Source: Allobrachymonas sp.
Lineage (GTDB): Bacteria; Pseudomonadota; Gammaproteobacteria; Burkholderiales; Burkholderiaceae_C
Length of the DNA stretch: 8,330 bases
Reading direction: 5' to 3'
Assembly (NCBI GenBank): GCA_017996515.1
Contig: JAGOGU010000054.1
Location: 1-8,330, forward strand
Positions 5,579 through 8,330 of the stretch are shown one piece after another. Position 1 is the first letter of the stretch. The number at the start of each line of letters is the position of its first letter. The notes under the pieces are model-generated. The model saw only the letters and a list, made by a program, of their open reading frames with translations, searched no databases and was not told where the DNA came from. Position numbers and translations under genes: made by a program.

Positions 5579-6172
5579 ATGACAGCGATAGACTATGCGG
5601 TGAATCTGGTGCTCAGTGGCATTTTGATTGTGGGCGCATACCAGTTTTATTTTTTCACCCAGCGCCATCCGTTGCGGCAGGCACGGGAGTTTTTGTCGCC
5701 CCTGGACGAAAAAATTCCGTTCATTCCGTGGTAGTCATGGGTGTACAGCTTTCTGTACTATCCGGCGATTCTGTATTTGAACTGGGTGGTGACCGATTCG
5801 CGGCAATTCACCATGCTGGCTTTCAGCTTCCTGATGCTGCTGTTCATGCAAATGCTGTTTTTCTGGCTGTTTCCCGTCTCCACGCCCGCGCACTGGCGCA
5901 GCATCAATACCGGCCGCTCGGCTTCGGAAAAATTCCTGCTGTTCGTGCAGAAATTCGACCAGTCCAGCAACTGCTTTCCCAGCATGCACGTGTCGGTGGC
6001 AATGCTCACGGCGATGCACGCACTGTCGCATTTGGGCATGGCGGCATTTGCGTTTCCTGTGCTGATTGCGCTGTCGTGCCTGTTTACCAAGCAGCATTAT
6101 CTGATCGACCTGCCCGCCGGAGCGGCGCTGGGCTGGGGCGCTTACAGTCTGTACGGCTGGTTGATTGCGTGA
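5579..6172 (+). pseudogene. PAP2-family phosphatase with in-frame amber codon (codon 52)
   Basis: One continuous frame from the ATG at 5579 (GGAGG Shine-Dalgarno at 5565-5569, 9 nt upstream) to TGA at 6170-6172 would encode 197 residues, interrupted by a single TAG at 5732-5734. The flanking residues read PFIPW-stop-SWVYSFLYYP, a continuous PAP2-type segment on both sides, so there is no frameshift; TGG (Trp) to TAG is the simplest change. Downstream, the catalytic motifs are intact: CFPSMHV (C2-like, nucleophile-assisting His) and FTKQHYLIDLPAG (C3-like, catalytic His and Asp), in the variant form seen in Aur1/inositol-phosphotransferase-like PAP2 proteins. Several hydrophobic helices indicate an inner-membrane protein whose substrate would be a lipid phosphate or similar. 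A GTG at 5741 could restart translation to give 143 aa (5741-6172) with both catalytic histidines but without the first membrane segment. It is the only plus-strand gene in the GC-rich part. A sequencing error at the TAG is possible. Confidence 0.82.
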
Positions 6173-6300
6173 TTACGGTTTGACTGCCACGCCGCAGACG
6201 TGCGGCTGGCCTTGATGGTGCAGATGCCACTAGTGATGTGGCACTCTGAATGTGCGCGTTCTGCTTCAGCGTTTGATGGCCTATTTGGCCTGTTGCAGAT
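6173..6300. other. Intergenic region between converging genes, with three hairpins
   Basis: Between the ends of the PAP2 and HTD2 genes there are three inverted repeats. GCCGCA/TGCGGC (6191-6206, loop GACG) extends through GCCA/TGGC after a one-base bulge. TGCCAC/GTGGCA (6225-6243) has a 7-nt loop. GGCC/GGCC (6278-6290) encloses TATTT. None is followed by a clear T-tract on either strand, but together they could stop or stabilise the ends of the two converging transcripts. Confidence 0.45.
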
Positions 6301-7284
6301 TCATTCGACCCGCAACGTCGCCGTGGCTTCCATGGCGCGGCGGCCTTGCCAGTCTTGCACCCACAGGGTGACGGTGTTGGCGTCGGTTTGCCGGGCGTGC
6401 AGGCTGAACGGGTGAATGTCAAACACCGGGTGCAACGCCTTGAAATGGTAAGCCGCCAACTGGCGTTGCGGCCATTGGGTACGCACCAGATCTACCATGA
6501 GCGTTGCCAGCAGCGGCCCGTGCACCACCAGGCCGGGGTAGCCTTCTACCTGCGTGGCGTAAGGCTGGTCGTAATGGATGCGGTGGCCGTTGAAAGTAAG
6601 CGCCGAGTAGCGAAACAGCAGCACGGGGTTGGCTTGCCAGCGTTGGCAGATGCTGCCGTCGGGCTGGTGCTCGCAAGGGCCGTGCAGGGCGCTGTTGGCG
6701 GGGGCGTTGAGCACGCAGGGTGCGGCGCTTGAAGCGGCCTCTGCTTGCGCAACGGCTTCAACGGTTTGTGCAGCGGTAACAACTGGCGGCTCTTCGCGGT
6801 AAACAATGTCGTGCCACTCGGTCAAGGCAGGCACGGCTGAATCCGGCTGGGCACCGATGCGGTAAGCGTGCCGCACGGTCACAAACACCAGGTGACCGCT
6901 GCGCCCCTGTTTGTGCGTGATGGATTCAATGGTCGAGGTGCGCTGCACCACATCACCCACACGCAAGGGCTGTTCAAACACAAAACGGCTACCGGCCCAC
7001 ATGCGCCGCGGCAGCGCAACGGGCGGCAAAAAGTCGCCGCGCCGCGGGTGCCCATCGCGCCCCAGGCTGTGGGCGGGCGCTTGCGACAAAAAATATGCCC
7101 AATGCCATAGCGGCGGCACGGCTTGGCCGGGCAGGGGCTGAAATGGCGCGGTATCGATCGTGGCCGAAAGGCCCGCCAGCGGCCCCGGGTGGAGGGTGTC
7201 GGTCACCGTTTCGCTGCGGCCCAGCCACGCCTGCCATGCAGCGGCATCAATCACCGGTGTTGCGGATGGAGAGGATGGTTGCAT
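6301..7284 (-). CDS. MaoC/HTD2-family acyl-CoA hydratase (FAS1-like dehydratase domain)
   Basis: A complete 327-aa protein of the double-hotdog HTD2/COG3777 family, which includes mesaconyl-C4-CoA and itaconyl-CoA hydratases. The N-terminal hotdog half (about 10-165) contains LPRRMWAGSRFVFEQPLRVGD (91-111, quoted in part as the family's conserved strand region). An Ala-rich, low-conservation linker (about 165-200) follows. The C-terminal half has YSALTFNGHRIHYD (226-239), the hydratase motif with the catalytic His, and GLVVHGPL (251-258). It hydrates or dehydrates short-chain enoyl-CoA thioesters in the cytoplasm; the exact substrate cannot be read. The start at the ATG 7282-7284 (complement) is preceded by AAGAAGAG. 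An imperfect palindrome centred on CGTATACG lies about 80 bp upstream and could be an operator. Its last 10 codons are also found, diverged, at the end of the chimeric relic at 4888-4917. Confidence 0.92.
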   Translation of the reverse strand: MQPSSPSATPVIDAAAWQAWLGRSETVTDTLHPGPLAGLSATIDTAPFQPLPGQAVPPLWHWAYFLSQAPAHSLGRDGHPRRGDFLPPVALPRRMWAGSRFVFEQPLRVGDVVQRTSTIESITHKQGRSGHLVFVTVRHAYRIGAQPDSAVPALTEWHDIVYREEPPVVTAAQTVEAVAQAEAASSAAPCVLNAPANSALHGPCEHQPDGSICQRWQANPVLLFRYSALTFNGHRIHYDQPYATQVEGYPGLVVHGPLLATLMVDLVRTQWPQRQLAAYHFKALHPVFDIHPFSLHARQTDANTVTLWVQDWQGRRAMEATATLRVE

Positions 7285-7359
7285 GGCTCTTCTTTCTGCG
7301 ACAACACCGGCCCCATTGTGGCCAGAGCAAGCCGGTCAAATCAAATGCGACGTGTATGT

Positions 7360-7373
7360 TGCCGTATACGACA
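7360..7373. promoter_or_regulatory. Imperfect palindrome upstream of the HTD2 gene (possible operator)
   Basis: TGCCGTATACGACA is a 14-bp dyad with one mismatched pair (6 of 7 pairs), centred on CGTATACG, 76-89 bp upstream of the HTD2 start. A partial direct echo, CGTGTATG, lies at 7351-7358. On the minus strand, TTGATC (complement of 7375-7380) and CATACA about 17 bp downstream could be promoter boxes, which would place the palindrome between -35 and -10, a typical repressor position. GntR/FadR-like regulators bind TATAC-centred dyads of this kind, but no regulator gene is in view, so the assignment is inference. Confidence 0.4.
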
Positions 7374-7438
7374 TGGATCAATCAAGGAAATAACGCCTGA
7401 GCGAAGCGGCGCCTGCACAAACCGAATTGTCAGGTTGA

Positions 7439-7774
7439 TCATGCATGCTGCCCACACAATATTTTTTTCATATCCCCATTGTGCTTGCAAGTCAGGGCAA
7501 ATAAATAGGTAGAAAGAAAAAGACTGCCGCCCACCAGAGCAAGTAGGCCAAGCGCAATGCCCCCTGCTGAAAACTTGTTTCGCCACATGCTCCACAGCGC
7601 AGAAAGAACAAGCATCAGCATGAAGTCGTAGTTGAATTGTCCAGGCCATTTCATCTTGGCGATGTCGCTGAAAAAGATGGGCAGCAAGTTCCAGCCTTCT
7701 GTTGTCACGACTCTGAACGTGTAAAGGACCAGTGATGCAAAAATAATCACAAGCAATATGCGAAATAGCCTCAT
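7439..7774 (-). CDS. Small membrane protein of unknown function, three predicted helices
   Basis: A 111-aa protein with hydrophobic segments at about residues 4-20, 49-65 and 70-95, and charged or polar loops between them (GWNLLPIFFSDIAKMKWPGQFN at 27-48, partly aromatic). The C-terminal tail is polar (CKHNGDMKKILCGQHA). The pattern of a short N-terminal helix, a conserved-looking FFxDI...WPGQFNxDF loop and two helices recalls small uncharacterised inner-membrane proteins of Proteobacteria; I cannot assign a function. The start is the ATG at 7772-7774 (complement), with only a weak purine stretch upstream (GAAAAG). Codon use is less GC-rich than in the neighbours. It lies downstream of the D-Ala-D-Ala carboxypeptidase with a hairpin between them, so it is probably transcribed on its own or by read-through. 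Confidence 0.75.
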   Translation of the reverse strand: MRLFRILLVIIFASLVLYTFRVVTTEGWNLLPIFFSDIAKMKWPGQFNYDFMLMLVLSALWSMWRNKFSAGGIALGLLALVGGSLFLSTYLFALTCKHNGDMKKILCGQHA

Positions 7775-7841
7775 GTGCTTTTCAAATTTTCAGTGATGTT
7801 GATAAGCAAAACCTGACGCCTGAACCAAACCGCACAGCGGA

Positions 7842-7863
7842 CGTTTCGGGCTTGCCCGAAACG
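7842..7863. terminator. Strong hairpin after the carboxypeptidase gene
   Basis: CGTTTCGGGC (7842-7851) and GCCCGAAACG (7854-7863) are perfect inverted repeats, giving a 9-bp stem with a CTTG/CAAG loop. It begins 32 nt after the carboxypeptidase stop codon. In the direction of that gene (minus) the bases after the stem are TCCGCTG, with no T-tract; on the plus strand CTTTTGCC follows. It is probably the 3' end of the carboxypeptidase transcript, though as an intrinsic terminator it is better formed for the opposite strand. Confidence 0.55.
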
Positions 7864-7895
7864 CTTTTGCCAGAAGCTTTTCCAAAGACAGCTGC

Positions 7896-8330
7896 TTATT
7901 TGGCAAACAGCATCAAGAACGCATCCCACAGACGGCCAAAGAAGCCCGCCTCGGGCACGGCCTGCAAAGCCACCAGCGGTACCGATGCAATGGGTTGGCC
8001 GCCCAGGCTGGCCTTGAATTCGCCCAAGGGCTGCTCCGCCGCCACAGGCGCCATGATTTGTGCGCCTTGCACGATGGCTGCGGTGGTGATGTTCTGGCTT
8101 TGCCCGGCGGGCACGGCCACCACAATGGGTTGGCGGCTGCCCAGGCTCACGTGCTTGGCTTGGCCTTTCCACACGCGCGCCTGGGTGGCGGCCTGGTCGG
8201 CAGGCAGCAGTTGCACATTCTCGAACGCGCCATAGCCCCAGTTGAGCAGCTTCAGCGCCTCTTCTGCGCGGGCGGCTTCGCTGGCAGCGCCCATGACAAT
8301 GACCAGCAGGCGGCGGCCCTGTGGCGATGC
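7896..8330 (-). CDS. D-alanyl-D-alanine carboxypeptidase (PBP5/6 family), C-terminal part (runs off right edge)
   Basis: The last 144 residues are present, in frame to position 8330; the start and the penicillin-binding catalytic domain lie outside the window. The fragment opens with the end of the catalytic domain (GRRLLVIVMGAASEAARAEE, then LLNWGYGAFENVQ, equivalent to LLNWGFRFFE of E. coli PBP5). It continues into the beta-rich PBP5 C-terminal domain (VWKGQAKHVSLG, VAVPAGQSQNI, PVAAEQPLGEFK, PLVALQAVPEAGFFGRLWD). The final residues FGRLWDAFLMLFAK form the amphipathic helix that anchors these enzymes to the outer face of the inner membrane. The enzyme trims the terminal D-Ala from peptidoglycan pentapeptides in the periplasm. 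dacA and dacC are both used for such genes; the fragment does not allow a choice. The stop is TAA at 7896-7898. Confidence 0.93.
   Translation of the reverse strand, partial: ASPQGRRLLVIVMGAASEAARAEEALKLLNWGYGAFENVQLLPADQAATQARVWKGQAKHVSLGSRQPIVVAVPAGQSQNITTAAIVQGAQIMAPVAAEQPLGEFKASLGGQPIASVPLVALQAVPEAGFFGRLWDAFLMLFAK

Noticed and set aside
1..8330. tRNA, rRNA, CRISPR array, transposase, integrase, toxin-antitoxin or defence genes
   Set aside because: None could be recognised on either strand; no regular short repeats with spacers and no matching protein motifs.

Overview
The window joins two stretches that do not look like one genome. Positions 1 to about 1890 are AT-richer (roughly low-40s % GC by eye) and look like a Pasteurellaceae (Haemophilus/Actinobacillus group) chromosome: the codon use is AT-leaning, and there is a perfect 9-base uptake signal core (ACAAGCGGT, minus strand) at 1587-1595. 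From about 1985 to the end the DNA is GC-rich (about 60 % by eye) and the proteins look betaproteobacterial (Burkholderiales, Comamonadaceae-like). The change falls inside about 100 bp, at the stop codon of the luciferase-like gene. It is either a horizontal-transfer junction or a contig chimera; the sequence alone cannot decide.

Left part: the N-terminal half of an Old Yellow Enzyme-type NADH:flavin oxidoreductase (minus, running off the left edge), its upstream LysR-type regulator (minus), and, divergent from the regulator, a flavin reductase reduced to its C-terminal third. This reads as a small flavin/redox locus under a LysR regulator whose divergent partner gene has been destroyed. A nested inverted repeat lies between the regulator and the oxidoreductase.

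Right part, in left-to-right order: a YhbW-like luciferase-family monooxygenase (minus); a two-domain protein with an aminoglycoside-phosphotransferase-like kinase fused to an AAA/zeta-like P-loop kinase (minus); a 30-codon chimeric relic whose first 20 codons copy the start of the luciferase-like gene and whose last 10 copy the end of the MaoC/HTD2 gene further right (minus); about 430 bp of unassigned DNA; a PAP2-family phosphatase with an in-frame amber codon (plus); a MaoC/HTD2 acyl-CoA hydratase (minus); a small three-helix membrane protein (minus); and the C-terminal part of a PBP5-type D-Ala-D-Ala carboxypeptidase (minus, running off the right edge).

The most unusual structure is the chimeric relic. 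With its upstream 160 bp, which repeats the promoter region of the luciferase-like gene, it has the layout expected of an ancient tandem-duplication junction between the HTD2 and luciferase-like genes: HTD2 end, spacer, luciferase start fused to HTD2 end, second spacer, luciferase start. The two spacers now hold different genes. The fusion keeps a Shine-Dalgarno, a plausible promoter and an open frame through both halves. I see no tRNA, rRNA, CRISPR array, transposase or phage gene, and no clearly new multi-gene system.
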